From Actinoplanes oblitus (GTDB lineage: Bacteria; Actinomycetota; Actinomycetes; Mycobacteriales; Micromonosporaceae), in the NCBI RefSeq assembly GCF_030252345.1, contig NZ_CP126980.1, positions 3,239,501 through 3,303,500 on the forward strand: DNA of 64,000 nt, in the 5' to 3' direction. The position numbers and the translations under genes are program-made. This document shows positions 1 through 8,102 of this stretch, one piece after another. Numbering within the stretch: position 1 is the stretch's first letter; each line of letters begins with the position of its first letter. Under the pieces are notes generated by a model, which worked only from the letters and a program-made list of their open reading frames with translations, had not been told where the DNA came from and searched no databases.

Positions 1-1047
1 GGGAAGCACCCCACCGGTCATCCCCAGCACGACCGAGAGCTGGCCGAACGTCGGTTCGCGGCCGGACACGTACGCCGCCGCCAGGTAGTCGGCGTAGACC
101 TGGTGACGGAAGACGACGCTGCCGGGCGTGCCGGACTCGAAGAGCGCGCTGCCGAGCACCTCCTCGTGGACCTCGCGTCCGAACGGGTAGTCCGGGCGAT
201 CCGGCTCGGCCGCCGACGGAAGCTCGCCCACGCTGATCGCGGTGCCGGCGTGCGTACCGCGGAACGCGAACTGGTTGACGCCGGAGAAGACGCCGAAGGC
301 GGCGAGCCGCCCGGCGGCGCGTCGTCGCAGATCGGCCGGCACGCGCAGCGGTTCGCGAACCTCCTCCCGTTCGGCCAGCAGCCTCCGGACCTCGCTCTCC
401 AGGATGTCGGCGGGCCGGGCCGAGAGGTGGCCCCGCCGGTGCCAGCGTCTCGCCGCGGCGATGAAGTGCAGCGCCGACCCGGCCAGGCGCTGCGATCCGG
501 CTCCGGTGAGGGCGTCCAGGAACTCCTCGCCCACCTCGGCGGTGGCCAGCCAGTCCGCTGCGGCGTCCCGGCTGAGCGGGAGCAGCCGATAGGCGGTCAG
601 CGCCGGCGCGGGGACGTCGTGCCAGGCGGCCGGTCGGCAAGCGAGCCGCCAGGTGACGCCGGCGGCCCCGGGCTGCCGCATCGCGCGTCGCAGCCGCCGG
701 AACATCGCCGGTTCGAGCGAGTCGGCCTCGTCGAGGGAGTCGATGTAGACCGGTCTTCCGGTGGCGGCGGCCTCGGCGACGACCGGCTCGATCTCGGCGC
801 GTTCCAGGCCGACCAGGTCGACGGCGACGCCGTCCTCCAGGCGCCGGAGCTCGTGGAGCAGCGTCGTCTTGCCGGCGCCGCCGGGAGCCAGCAGAACGAA
901 ACTGTGCGCCGCTCCGGCCAGGGTGGTCGCGGGGATCACGCCGGCCGCGCTCGGGTCCAGGAAACCGCCCCGGTCCAGGGGAATCTCCGGAACGGCGCCG
1001 GCCGGTGGGATCACCTGGACGTGCCGCCTGATCTGCGAGTCTGCCAA
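1..1047 (-). CDS. NACHT/STAND-type P-loop NTPase, N-terminal part, cut by window edge
   Basis: The gene runs off the left edge; 349 codons are visible. A P-loop (APGGAGKTT) lies near residues 53-61 and a Walker B strand (YIDSLDEAD) near 99-107, spaced as in NACHT/STAND ATPases. Near the visible end there is an F-x-H-x4-DYLAA segment, which matches the winged-helix region after the NTPase core of NACHT proteins. The start is inferred as TTG: it is preceded by AAGGAAG at about 5 nt, and an upstream TAGGAT hexamer (1078-1083, minus strand) could be the -10 box; the only nearby alternative is a GTG 11 codons in. The effector or sensor part is outside the window. Bacterial STAND proteins act in signalling or phage defence; which applies here cannot be seen. 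Confidence 0.72.
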   Translation of the reverse strand, partial: MADSQIRRHVQVIPPAGAVPEIPLDRGGFLDPSAAGVIPATTLAGAAHSFVLLAPGGAGKTTLLHELRRLEDGVAVDLVGLERAEIEPVVAEAAATGRPVYIDSLDEADSLEPAMFRRLRRAMRQPGAAGVTWRLACRPAAWHDVPAPALTAYRLLPLSRDAAADWLATAEVGEEFLDALTGAGSQRLAGSALHFIAAARRWHRRGHLSARPADILESEVRRLLAEREEVREPLRVPADLRRRAAGRLAAFGVFSGVNQFAFRGTHAGTAISVGELPSAAEPDRPDYPFGREVHEEVLGSALFESGTPGSVVFRHQVYADYLAAAYVSGREPTFGQLSVVLGMTGGVLP

Positions 1048-1110
1048 CCGTCTTCCTTGCGGCTCCGAGAGGACCTCATCCTAACGGCGCTCCGGGCCCG
1101 GGCCGGTGTC

Positions 1111-1734
1111 TCAGGCCGCCGCGGCGGCCTGGTGTTCCACGGATTCCTGCCAGACGGCCCAGCGGGTCCCCGGGCCGAGCGACTTGGCGCGGTGCATCGC
1201 CAGGCCGGCTCGGTGCACGAGCTCGTCGTGGGTGAGCTCGCCCGGAGCCGAGACGGCGACGCCGATGCCGGCCGCCAGGTCGATCAGCCTGTCGCCGACG
1301 ACGACCGGGCCCATCGCGGCGGCGATCAGGCCGGCCACCTGGTACGCCTGCTCCGGGTGGTCCAGGTCGGTCAGCAGCACCGAGAACTCGTCGCCGCCCA
1401 TCCGGCAGGCCAGCCCGGGCGCGCGGACGCACCGTTTGAGCACCTCGGCGAACTCGACCAGCACCTGGTCGCCCGACCGGTGCCCGAGGGTGTCGTTGAC
1501 CTCCTGGAACCCGTTCATGTCGAGCACCAGGACGGCCGAGTGCTTGCCGGTCCGGGCGGCCCGGGCCAGGTTCCGGTACGAACCGGCCCGGAACCGCGCC
1601 GGGCTGGCGAGCCCGGTCAGCCCGTCGTTCCGCGCCGGCTTGCGCGCCAGGCCGGCCGCCACCCGGGCCACCGGGAGCAGCAGCGCCGACCCGATGATCC
1701 CGAAGACCAGCGCGCCCTCGACGACCTCGACCAA
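1111..1734 (-). CDS. Small membrane-anchored GGDEF diguanylate cyclase
   Basis: This 207-residue protein has one hydrophobic N-terminal segment (about residues 6-25) followed by a single GGDEF domain. The domain carries the intact catalytic motif MGGDEF, the upstream DG-LTGLASP entry motif, and LDMNGFQEVND with the metal-binding Asp. It should therefore condense two GTP into c-di-GMP at the membrane. The start is TTG at 1734, chosen because a strong GGAGGAGG ribosome site lies about 4 nt upstream; the frame stays open further but overlaps the divergent gene. No RxxD inhibitory site is obvious upstream of the active site (the position reads APGLACRM). It has no sensory domain beyond the anchor, so activity may be set by expression. 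Confidence 0.88.
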   Translation of the reverse strand: MVEVVEGALVFGIIGSALLLPVARVAAGLARKPARNDGLTGLASPARFRAGSYRNLARAARTGKHSAVLVLDMNGFQEVNDTLGHRSGDQVLVEFAEVLKRCVRAPGLACRMGGDEFSVLLTDLDHPEQAYQVAGLIAAAMGPVVVGDRLIDLAAGIGVAVSAPGELTHDELVHRAGLAMHRAKSLGPGTRWAVWQESVEHQAAAAA

Positions 1735-1807
1735 TGCCCCTCCTCCGCCGTGCCGACCCGCCTTTGATCGGTCACCGCGCGGACCACTTGAGAGGTGGCC
1801 GCAACCG

Positions 1808-1813
1808 TACGAT
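1808..1813 (+). promoter_or_regulatory. Candidate -10 box (TACGAT), leaderless start
   Basis: TACGAT lies 6 nt before the ATG at 1820, so transcription should begin at or next to the start codon. No ribosome site is present. Confidence 0.5.
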
Positions 1814-1819
1814 CGGTGG

Positions 1820-3001
1820 ATGTCCGTTCCACAGACGCACGACGAGGCGGTCACCGCCGCCCACCGGCTCGCCGCCGAGCTCGCCCCCGGCGCGATCCAG
1901 CGCGACCGCGACGGCGCGACGGTGATCCCGTCCGAGGCGCTCGCCGCCCTCGACGCCTCCGGCCTGCTCGCCATCACCGTCCCGGCCGCCGACGGCGGCC
2001 CCGGGCTCGGCCCGCGCACCCTCGCCGAGGTGGCCCGGGTCATCGCGGCCGCCGACCCGTCGATCGCCCAGGTCCCGCAGGCGCACTTCCTGATCGTCGA
2101 CATCCTCGCGGTGCACGGCGCCCCGGAGGCCCGCAAGCGCCTCTACGGCGAGATCCTGGCCGGCCGCCGATGTGGCAACGCGCTCGCGGAACGCGGCGGA
2201 AAACACGCCCAGGACTTGCGTACGACGATCAGCGGCGGCCTGCTCAACGGCGTCAAGTACTACACCACCGGAGCCCTGACCAGCGCCTGGATCGCGGTCA
2301 GCGCGCTCGACGAGCGGGGCCGCCTGGTGCTCGCGTTCGTCGCCCGGGACGCCGCCGGCGTGGCCGTCGACACCGACTGGGACGTGATCGGGCAGCGCGC
2401 CACGATCAGCGGGACGGCCACCTTCACCGACGTGCCGGTGGAGCGGGGCCTGCGGCTGGACTACGCGCACGCCTACGAGCAGCCGCAGCAGCTCGGCGCG
2501 CGGGCGCAGCTCTACCACGCGGCGATCGAGGTGGGGATCGCCGGGGCGGCGCTCGCCGACGCCCGGGAGTACCTGCGGACCAGGGCGCGCCCGTCGACCG
2601 AGGCGGTGCGGGCCGGCGCGTCGACCGCCACCGACGACCCGCACGTGCGGCATCGGTACGGCCGGCTGGCCAGCCGGGTGCGTGCGGCCGAGGCGCTGCT
2701 CGACGCCGCCGCCCGTACCCTCGAGGACGTGACACTGACCCCGGCGGACGCGGACGCCGCGGCGCGGGGTTCCCTCGCGGTGGCGGCCGCGAAGGCGTTC
2801 GGCAGCGAGGTCGCCGTGGAGGCCGGCTCGGAGCTCTTCCAGATGTGCGGGACCAGCTCGGCGGCCGCGAAACACGACCTCGACAGGCACTGGCGCAACG
2901 CCCGCACGCACAGCGTGCACGACCCGCTCGACTGGAAGTACTCGCACATCGCCGCCTACGAGCTGGCCGGCGTCCTGCCGCCGAACCACGGTCAGCTCTG
3001 A
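1820..3001 (+). CDS. SfnB/DszC-like acyl-CoA-dehydrogenase-fold flavin monooxygenase
   Basis: This 393-residue enzyme has the acyl-CoA dehydrogenase fold but the C-terminal signature of the flavin-dependent monooxygenase branch: FQMCGTSSA followed by RHWRNARTHSVHDP, rather than the catalytic Glu of dehydrogenases. Members such as DszC and SfnB oxidise organosulfur compounds (sulfoxides, sulfones) with FMNH2 supplied by a separate reductase. The N-terminal half contains the usual helical bundle and a GNAL-E-G-KH-QD segment at about residues 115-125. The start ATG sits 6 nt after a TACGAT hexamer and looks leaderless. It stands alone here, but the window also holds an SsuD-like monooxygenase and an AprBA-like operon, which supports a sulfur role. 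The exact substrate is unknown. Confidence 0.82.
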   Translation: MSVPQTHDEAVTAAHRLAAELAPGAIQRDRDGATVIPSEALAALDASGLLAITVPAADGGPGLGPRTLAEVARVIAAADPSIAQVPQAHFLIVDILAVHGAPEARKRLYGEILAGRRCGNALAERGGKHAQDLRTTISGGLLNGVKYYTTGALTSAWIAVSALDERGRLVLAFVARDAAGVAVDTDWDVIGQRATISGTATFTDVPVERGLRLDYAHAYEQPQQLGARAQLYHAAIEVGIAGAALADAREYLRTRARPSTEAVRAGASTATDDPHVRHRYGRLASRVRAAEALLDAAARTLEDVTLTPADADAAARGSLAVAAAKAFGSEVAVEAGSELFQMCGTSSAAAKHDLDRHWRNARTHSVHDPLDWKYSHIAAYELAGVLPPNHGQL

Positions 3002-3087
3002 CGCGGTCCCCGGCTGGTCCGCATCGTCGTATCCGTGCCAGTGACAGGGCGATGAGGACCAGCGGGGTGGGTGTGACCGGGCGGAAG

Positions 3088-3175
3088 CCGGACCCGCACG
3101 ACACGCGCGGCGGTCGTGCGGGGGCCGGGCCTGGCGAGCCGACCGCCACGGGGCTCCGAGTCGTACCGGAGAAAT
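3088..3175 (+). repeat. Dispersed intergenic repeat, copy A
   Basis: About 88 bp that recur near 46,846-46,932 (inverted) and 47,118-47,206. The best conserved parts are CCGCACGACACGCG, GCGAGCCG, CACGGGGCTCCGAGTCGTAC and CGGA. It lies between two convergent genes. Confidence 0.7.
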
Positions 3176-3224
3176 CAGACCGCGATCCGGCGCGGGAAGC
3201 GGACCGCGACCAGCCGCGGACCTC

Positions 3225-3944
3225 TCAGCCGGTGTAGCGGAAGCTGGCGAACACCACGTCCGCGCTGTGCTCGAAGCCGAGGCGTTCGTAGAGGCGGATC
3301 GCGTTCTCGTTGTCGTGCACGGTGTGCAGGAACGGCAGCTCGCCGCGGGCCAGGATGCCGGCCGCGACAGCGAGGGTGAGGCGGGCGCCGAGACCCTGGC
3401 CGCGGAACTCCGGATCGGTGCAGACCGCTGACACCTCGGTCCAGCCGGGCATCCGGAAACGCTCGCCGGCCATCGAGATCAGCCGGCCGTCGCGGGAGCG
3501 GATGCCCAGGTAGCGGCCCAGGTCGATGGTGCGCTTGCGGAACGGGCCGGGCTGCGCGCGGGCCACCAGCTCGAGCATCTCCGGGACGTCGTGCTCGGTG
3601 AGCGGCACGGCCTCCGGGTCGTCGACGGCGGTCATCGCGGTGCCGACCATCTGCACGCCCATCGTCCGGACGTCCGGCACCCAGCCCGGCGGCGGGGCCA
3701 GCGACGGCCCGGTGAGCAGCGCGTAGTCGGTCAGCGTGGCCAGGTCACGCCAGGCTGCCGGGTCGGCCGGGTCGGCCACGGCGCAGAACGGAGCGATGTC
3801 GGGCTGGTATCGGGCGGCGTCTCCGGCGGCCTCGGCATAACCGGCCTGAGGCCCGGAGAGGGCGGCCCACACGGGGTTGTTCAGCACCCCTGTGACCCTG
3901 CCCCTTCCGGGCCGGTCGCGCCAGTCGTTAACCCGCCGGCTCAC
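3225..3944 (-). CDS. GNAT-family N-acetyltransferase (FR47-like)
   Basis: The 239-residue protein has the acetyl-CoA-binding motif of GNAT enzymes near the C-terminus: VCTDPEFRGQGLGARL (R/Q-x-x-G-x-G/A) followed by FLHTVHDNENAIRLYERLGF, the conserved beta4-alpha4-beta5 part. The N-terminal half is less conserved, as in the FR47 group. It should transfer an acetyl group from acetyl-CoA to an unknown amine. The GTG at 3944 is taken as start because a TTCACT hexamer lies 6 nt before it; a second possible GTG lies about 19 codons in. A perfect inverted repeat directly precedes the start. It lies 90 bp downstream of the GGDEF-EAL gene on the same strand. Confidence 0.8.
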   Translation of the reverse strand: MSRRVNDWRDRPGRGRVTGVLNNPVWAALSGPQAGYAEAAGDAARYQPDIAPFCAVADPADPAAWRDLATLTDYALLTGPSLAPPPGWVPDVRTMGVQMVGTAMTAVDDPEAVPLTEHDVPEMLELVARAQPGPFRKRTIDLGRYLGIRSRDGRLISMAGERFRMPGWTEVSAVCTDPEFRGQGLGARLTLAVAAGILARGELPFLHTVHDNENAIRLYERLGFEHSADVVFASFRYTG

Positions 3945-3945
3945 C

Positions 3946-3973
3946 CTGTCAGTGAATGTTCAGTTACTGACAG
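3946..3973 (-). promoter_or_regulatory. Inverted repeat, candidate operator before the GNAT gene
   Basis: CTGTCAGT (3946-3953) and ACTGACAG (3966-3973) are perfect 8-bp arms with a 12-bp spacer that itself contains TGAATGTTCA. The site sits 1 bp upstream of the presumed GTG and overlaps the possible -10 hexamer, so a bound protein would block initiation. The regulator is unknown. Confidence 0.5.
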
Positions 3974-4034
3974 TGGGCAGTTGCCCGAACTTCCCGGGCC
4001 TAAGGTGGATCGTTGCACGGTCGGCGGGCCTGGC

Positions 4035-7000
4035 TCACGCGCTCAGCGCGGCCGGCCGCGGCGACTCGATCAGCGCCGGGATGTCGGCCGGCCACAGCGG
4101 CTTGGCGAAGTGGTAGCCCTGGCCGTACCGGCAGCCCATGGTGTCCAGGGCGGCCCGCTGCCCGGCCTGCTCGATGCCCTCGGCGACTACGGCGAGGTCC
4201 AGGTTGCCGGCGAGCGTGACGATCGCCTCGACCAGGGCGTGCTGCTGCCGGCTGGTCAGAATGTCGTCGATGAACGACTTGTCCAGCTTCAGCACGTCCA
4301 CCGGCATCTGCCGCAAATAGCTGAGGGAGCTGTAGCCCGTACCGAAATCGTCGATCGCGACCCGGACGCCCAGGGCGCGCAACGCGCGCAGGTCCTGGAC
4401 CACCTTGTCGGCGTCCTTGAGGACCAGGCTCTCGGTGACCTCCAGCAGCAGCCACTCCGGCCGGGCACCGGCCGCGGCCAGCGCCGAGCGGACCTGCTCG
4501 ACGAAGTCCGGGGCGCGGAACTGTCGCGGCGACACGTTGACGCTGACGTAGCGCAGCGAGGTGTCCGGATCCGCTGCCTTCCACGCGGCGATCTGGCGCA
4601 AGGCCTCGCGCATCACCCAGTCGCCGATCCCGAGGATCGCGCCGTTCTCCTCGGCGGCCTCGACGAAGTGGAACGGGCCGAGCAGCCCGCGGACCGGGTG
4701 CTGCCAGCGCACCAGGGCCTCGACGCCGGTGACCCGCTGGTCGGCGAGTTCGACGATCGGCTGGAACTGCAGCACGAACTGCTCGTCCTCGATCGCCTCG
4801 TGCAGCTGGGTACGCAACTCCAGGCGCTGCACCATGGCGTGCGCCAGGTCGCTCTGGTACCGCTGCCAGCCGCCCTTGCCCATCCCCTTGGCCAGGTACA
4901 GCGCCAGGTCGGCGTGGCGCAGCAGCTCGGTGGCGTGCTCGGCGCCCCGGTTGGTGGCGACCCCGACGCTGACCTTGCCGCTGACCAGGTGCACGGCACC
5001 CTCGCCGTCGGGCACCTCGAGCGGCGCCGCCAGCTCGGCGACGATCCGGGCCGCCACCTCCTCGGCGGCGTCCGCGCTGTCGCTCTGCTCGACCAGGATG
5101 GCGAACTCGTCGCCACCCATCCGGGCCGCGGTGCTGCCCGCCCCGATGATCGCCGAGATCCGCTGGGCGACCGCGACCAGCAGCTGGTCGCCGACGGCGT
5201 GCCCGAGGGTGTCGTTGACCTCCTTGAAGTCGTCCAGGTCGACGAAGAGCACGCCGAGCGTGGCGCCGTCCCGCTCGGCCACCATGAACGCCTGCTCCAG
5301 GCGGTTGCGGAACAGCACCCGGTTGGCCAGCCCGGTCAGCGAGTCGTGGAACGCCTGGTGGGTGAGGTCGTCCTCGAGGCGGCGCTGCTCGGTGACGTCG
5401 CGCAGGGTGACGACCACGCCGTTGACCGTCGGGTCGTCGTGGTGGTCGCGCATGTCGCACTCGACCAGCGTCCGGCGGCCGCCGGCGCCCCGCGCGGTCA
5501 GCTCGATGCCGGCCAGCTCGCCGTGCCCGCGCCGCAGCCGGCGCAGCACGTCGCGCAGCGCGTCCTGGGCGTCGCCGGTGATCAGGGCGGCCAGCGGGGT
5601 GCCGGCCGGGATGATGGCGCCGAACATCTTGACGGCCGACGGACTGGCGTACCGGATGGTGTCGTCGCCGTCGAGGATCAGGATGACGTCGGCGGTGCTC
5701 TGGACCAGGGTGCGGAAGTACGCCTCGCTGTCCCGCTGGTTGATCTCCGCGGTCAGTGAGATCCGCTCCAGCACCACGGCGATCTGCGCGCCCAGCGTCT
5801 CCAGCGACGGGCGCACCGCGTGCAGCACGTCCTCGGCCGCGCCCAAAATCAGCTGACCGTGCCGCTCACCGCCGGGCACCGGCTGGGTGGCGAACAGGAC
5901 CAGCGGGAACCCGCCCGCGTCGACGCCCACCGGCAGGTCGGCCGCGGCCCGCCAGTGCACCGCCACCTCGGCGGTGCCCGGCACCTGCGGCGGCAGCACC
6001 AGGTGGTACGGCTCGTCCGGCGGCATCAGGCGGGCCACCGCCTGGCGCAGCGCCGCGATGACATCCCGCTCGGAGGTGGCCGCGAACAGCAGCGACCCGG
6101 CCTCGCGCAGCGCCCGCTCCCGGGCCATCGCCCGCCGCTGGGCCGTCGCCAGGTCCGCGACCCGGGCCAGCACCAGCAGGAACATCACCGCGGCGGCGGC
6201 CGCGATGATCGGCGCGTCGACGATGCCGCCGCGGGCGATCTCGGCCGGCCGGCCCTGCAGGTACTCCACGCCGAGCACCGCCGGGGCGATCAGCGCGGCA
6301 ACGGTCAGCCAGACCAGGCGGTGCCGGCCCATCTCCACCCGGGACCGGCCGGCCGGCTCGCTGAGCTCGCGCATCGACGGGCGCAGCGCGGTGTAGCCCG
6401 TCGTCGCGTAGAACACGATCCAGCCGAGGTCGACCGGGCCGCCCAGCGTCCAGTCGCTGCGCAGCTGGGACTGGCCGTAGAAGACGTCCGAGACGAGCAG
6501 GCCGACCATGGCCAGGCCGAGCCCGCCGAGCGCGGCCGGCCGCTTGCCGGTGGCGGTGAACATCCGCAGGATCATCGCCAGCACCAGCACGTCGCCGAGC
6601 GGGTAGCCGATCGAGACGACCTTCTCCAGCGTCGAGAGCTCCTCGGCGCGGGTGAACGGGGCGATCCAGTACACCCAGGCCAGCAGGCCCAGGCCGACGG
6701 TCGGGACGAGCGCGTCGAGCAGCGCCGCCTTGTTGTCCCCGCGACCCCGGCGGGCCCGGATGAAGATCAGGAACGCGCCGGTCAGCAGCGGGTAGACCAA
6801 CAGGTAGAACACGTCGGCCAGCCCGGGGAAGCCGGGGTCCCGGCCGAGCGCGAGATCCAGGTTGTACCAGCTGTCGCCGGTGGTGAAGAAGACCAGCGAC
6901 GCGCTGGTGAGGTACCACGGCAGGCGCTGGGCGGGCCGGTAGAGGCGGACTCCGGCCAGGATCGCGGCGGCCGACGAGTACCCGAGCAGCGCCCAGGTGT

Positions 7001-7088
7001 ACAGCTGCGCGCCGGGGAACGCGTAGTAGAGGCTGACCAGCGCCAGGATCCAGGCGCCGAAGCACGCGCGAGCGGCCCGCGTCGTCAT
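4035..7088 (-). CDS. Multi-domain membrane c-di-GMP enzyme: membrane region-GAF-PAS-GGDEF-EAL
   Basis: A 1017-residue protein. The first ~300 residues hold about ten hydrophobic segments, followed by a GAF-like region (about 310-440), a PAS domain beginning YFRTLVQSTADVILILD, a GGDEF domain with intact MGGDEF (about 657-662), and an EAL domain with intact EALVRW (about 788) and DDFGTGYSS (about 913). Both catalytic sites look complete, so it may both make and break c-di-GMP, or use one domain for regulation. Start ATG 7088 is preferred because GGAG lies 5 nt upstream; an in-frame GTG 2 codons earlier is possible. The membrane part has the length of an integral sensory module, but its ligand cannot be read from the sequence. 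Confidence 0.93.
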   Translation of the reverse strand: MTTRAARACFGAWILALVSLYYAFPGAQLYTWALLGYSSAAAILAGVRLYRPAQRLPWYLTSASLVFFTTGDSWYNLDLALGRDPGFPGLADVFYLLVYPLLTGAFLIFIRARRGRGDNKAALLDALVPTVGLGLLAWVYWIAPFTRAEELSTLEKVVSIGYPLGDVLVLAMILRMFTATGKRPAALGGLGLAMVGLLVSDVFYGQSQLRSDWTLGGPVDLGWIVFYATTGYTALRPSMRELSEPAGRSRVEMGRHRLVWLTVAALIAPAVLGVEYLQGRPAEIARGGIVDAPIIAAAAAVMFLLVLARVADLATAQRRAMARERALREAGSLLFAATSERDVIAALRQAVARLMPPDEPYHLVLPPQVPGTAEVAVHWRAAADLPVGVDAGGFPLVLFATQPVPGGERHGQLILGAAEDVLHAVRPSLETLGAQIAVVLERISLTAEINQRDSEAYFRTLVQSTADVILILDGDDTIRYASPSAVKMFGAIIPAGTPLAALITGDAQDALRDVLRRLRRGHGELAGIELTARGAGGRRTLVECDMRDHHDDPTVNGVVVTLRDVTEQRRLEDDLTHQAFHDSLTGLANRVLFRNRLEQAFMVAERDGATLGVLFVDLDDFKEVNDTLGHAVGDQLLVAVAQRISAIIGAGSTAARMGGDEFAILVEQSDSADAAEEVAARIVAELAAPLEVPDGEGAVHLVSGKVSVGVATNRGAEHATELLRHADLALYLAKGMGKGGWQRYQSDLAHAMVQRLELRTQLHEAIEDEQFVLQFQPIVELADQRVTGVEALVRWQHPVRGLLGPFHFVEAAEENGAILGIGDWVMREALRQIAAWKAADPDTSLRYVSVNVSPRQFRAPDFVEQVRSALAAAGARPEWLLLEVTESLVLKDADKVVQDLRALRALGVRVAIDDFGTGYSSLSYLRQMPVDVLKLDKSFIDDILTSRQQHALVEAIVTLAGNLDLAVVAEGIEQAGQRAALDTMGCRYGQGYHFAKPLWPADIPALIESPRPAALSA

Positions 7089-7264
7089 GCGCACTCCGTT
7101 CGAAGGGGGGTTCCGACTCTGCCGTTATCGGAGCGGGCGGCATCGGTCTGAGGGGGTTGCCGGGAGTCGCACCCCATTGGCAATCGATTGACGGACGTCT
7201 TTACTTAACCTTTCGGCAACGTGCCGTGTCGAAACCCGTCGATGATCTTGTAAAGGATGCGGGC

Positions 7265-8098
7265 ATGTCCCTTCGGCGTATCGCGATCGCTCTCGCGTCT
7301 CTCGCTCTCATCGGTGCCGCCACACCGCCGCCGGCCCAGGCGGCCGCCGCGGTACCGGCTTTCGACCACATCGTCCTGGTGATGTTCGAGAACAAGAGCG
7401 CCTCGCAGCTCACCTCCTCGTCCGCTCCCTACTTCACCTCGCTGGCCGGGCAGGGTGCCAAGTTCACCCAGTCCTACGCGATCACCCACCCCAGCCAGCC
7501 CAACTACATCGCGCTGTTCTCCGGTGGCACCCAGGGCGTCACCAACGACGACTGCCCGAAGAACTTCACCGGCGCCAACCTGGGCAACCAGCTGATCGCT
7601 GCCGGGCGCGGCTTCACCGGTTACTCCGAGGCGATGCCCTCGGACGGCTACACCGGCTGCTCCAGCGGCACCTACCGGCGCAAGCACAACAGCTGGGTGG
7701 ACTTCGCCAACGTCCCGGCCGCCAGCAACCGCACCTTCGCCGGCTTCCCCAGCGACTACACGAAGCTGCCCACCGTCGCGTTCGTCAGCCCGGACATGTG
7801 CAACGACATGCACGACTGCTCGATCGCGACCGGCGACACCTGGCTCAAGAACAAGCTGGACGGGTACGCCCAGTGGGCCAAGACGCACAACAGCCTGCTG
7901 ATCGTCACCTTCGACGAGGACAACTACCTGGCGCTCAACCGGGTGTACACGTTCTTCGTCGGTGACCACGTGAAGGTCGGCTCGTACACCGAGAAGATCA
8001 CTCACTACACGGTGCTGCGGACCATCGAGACCGCGTACGGCCTGCCCGCGCTGGGCGGCGCCGCGAGCGTCTCGCCGATCACCGACGTCTGGCAGTAA
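7265..8098 (+). CDS. Secreted phosphoesterase (acid phosphatase family, PF04185 type)
   Basis: The 277-residue protein has a Sec signal peptide of about 27 residues (basic N-end, hydrophobic core, APAQA-like cleavage region) and a phosphoesterase domain. Diagnostic pieces are HIVLVMFENKS at the start of the mature protein, HPSQPNYIALFSG, SPDMCNDMHDC and VTFDEDN, which carry the metal-binding residues of the phospholipase C/acid phosphatase superfamily. It should act outside the membrane on phosphate esters. Three Cys-containing loops suggest disulfides. An AGGA ribosome site lies about 8 nt before the ATG. The next gene starts 4 bp after the stop, so the two may be co-transcribed. Confidence 0.87.
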   Translation: MSLRRIAIALASLALIGAATPPPAQAAAAVPAFDHIVLVMFENKSASQLTSSSAPYFTSLAGQGAKFTQSYAITHPSQPNYIALFSGGTQGVTNDDCPKNFTGANLGNQLIAAGRGFTGYSEAMPSDGYTGCSSGTYRRKHNSWVDFANVPAASNRTFAGFPSDYTKLPTVAFVSPDMCNDMHDCSIATGDTWLKNKLDGYAQWAKTHNSLLIVTFDEDNYLALNRVYTFFVGDHVKVGSYTEKITHYTVLRTIETAYGLPALGGAASVSPITDVWQ

Positions 8099-8102
8099 CC
8101 GC

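Noticed and set aside
103..1767. Long open frame on the plus strand
   Set aside because: It is antisense to the STAND-type NTPase and the GGDEF gene, has no domain, and results from GC-rich codon bias on the other strand.
3591..5759. Plus-strand frame of about 720 codons
   Set aside because: It is the mirror of the GGDEF-EAL gene; its translation is rich in Gly, Arg, Val, His and Gln without motifs.
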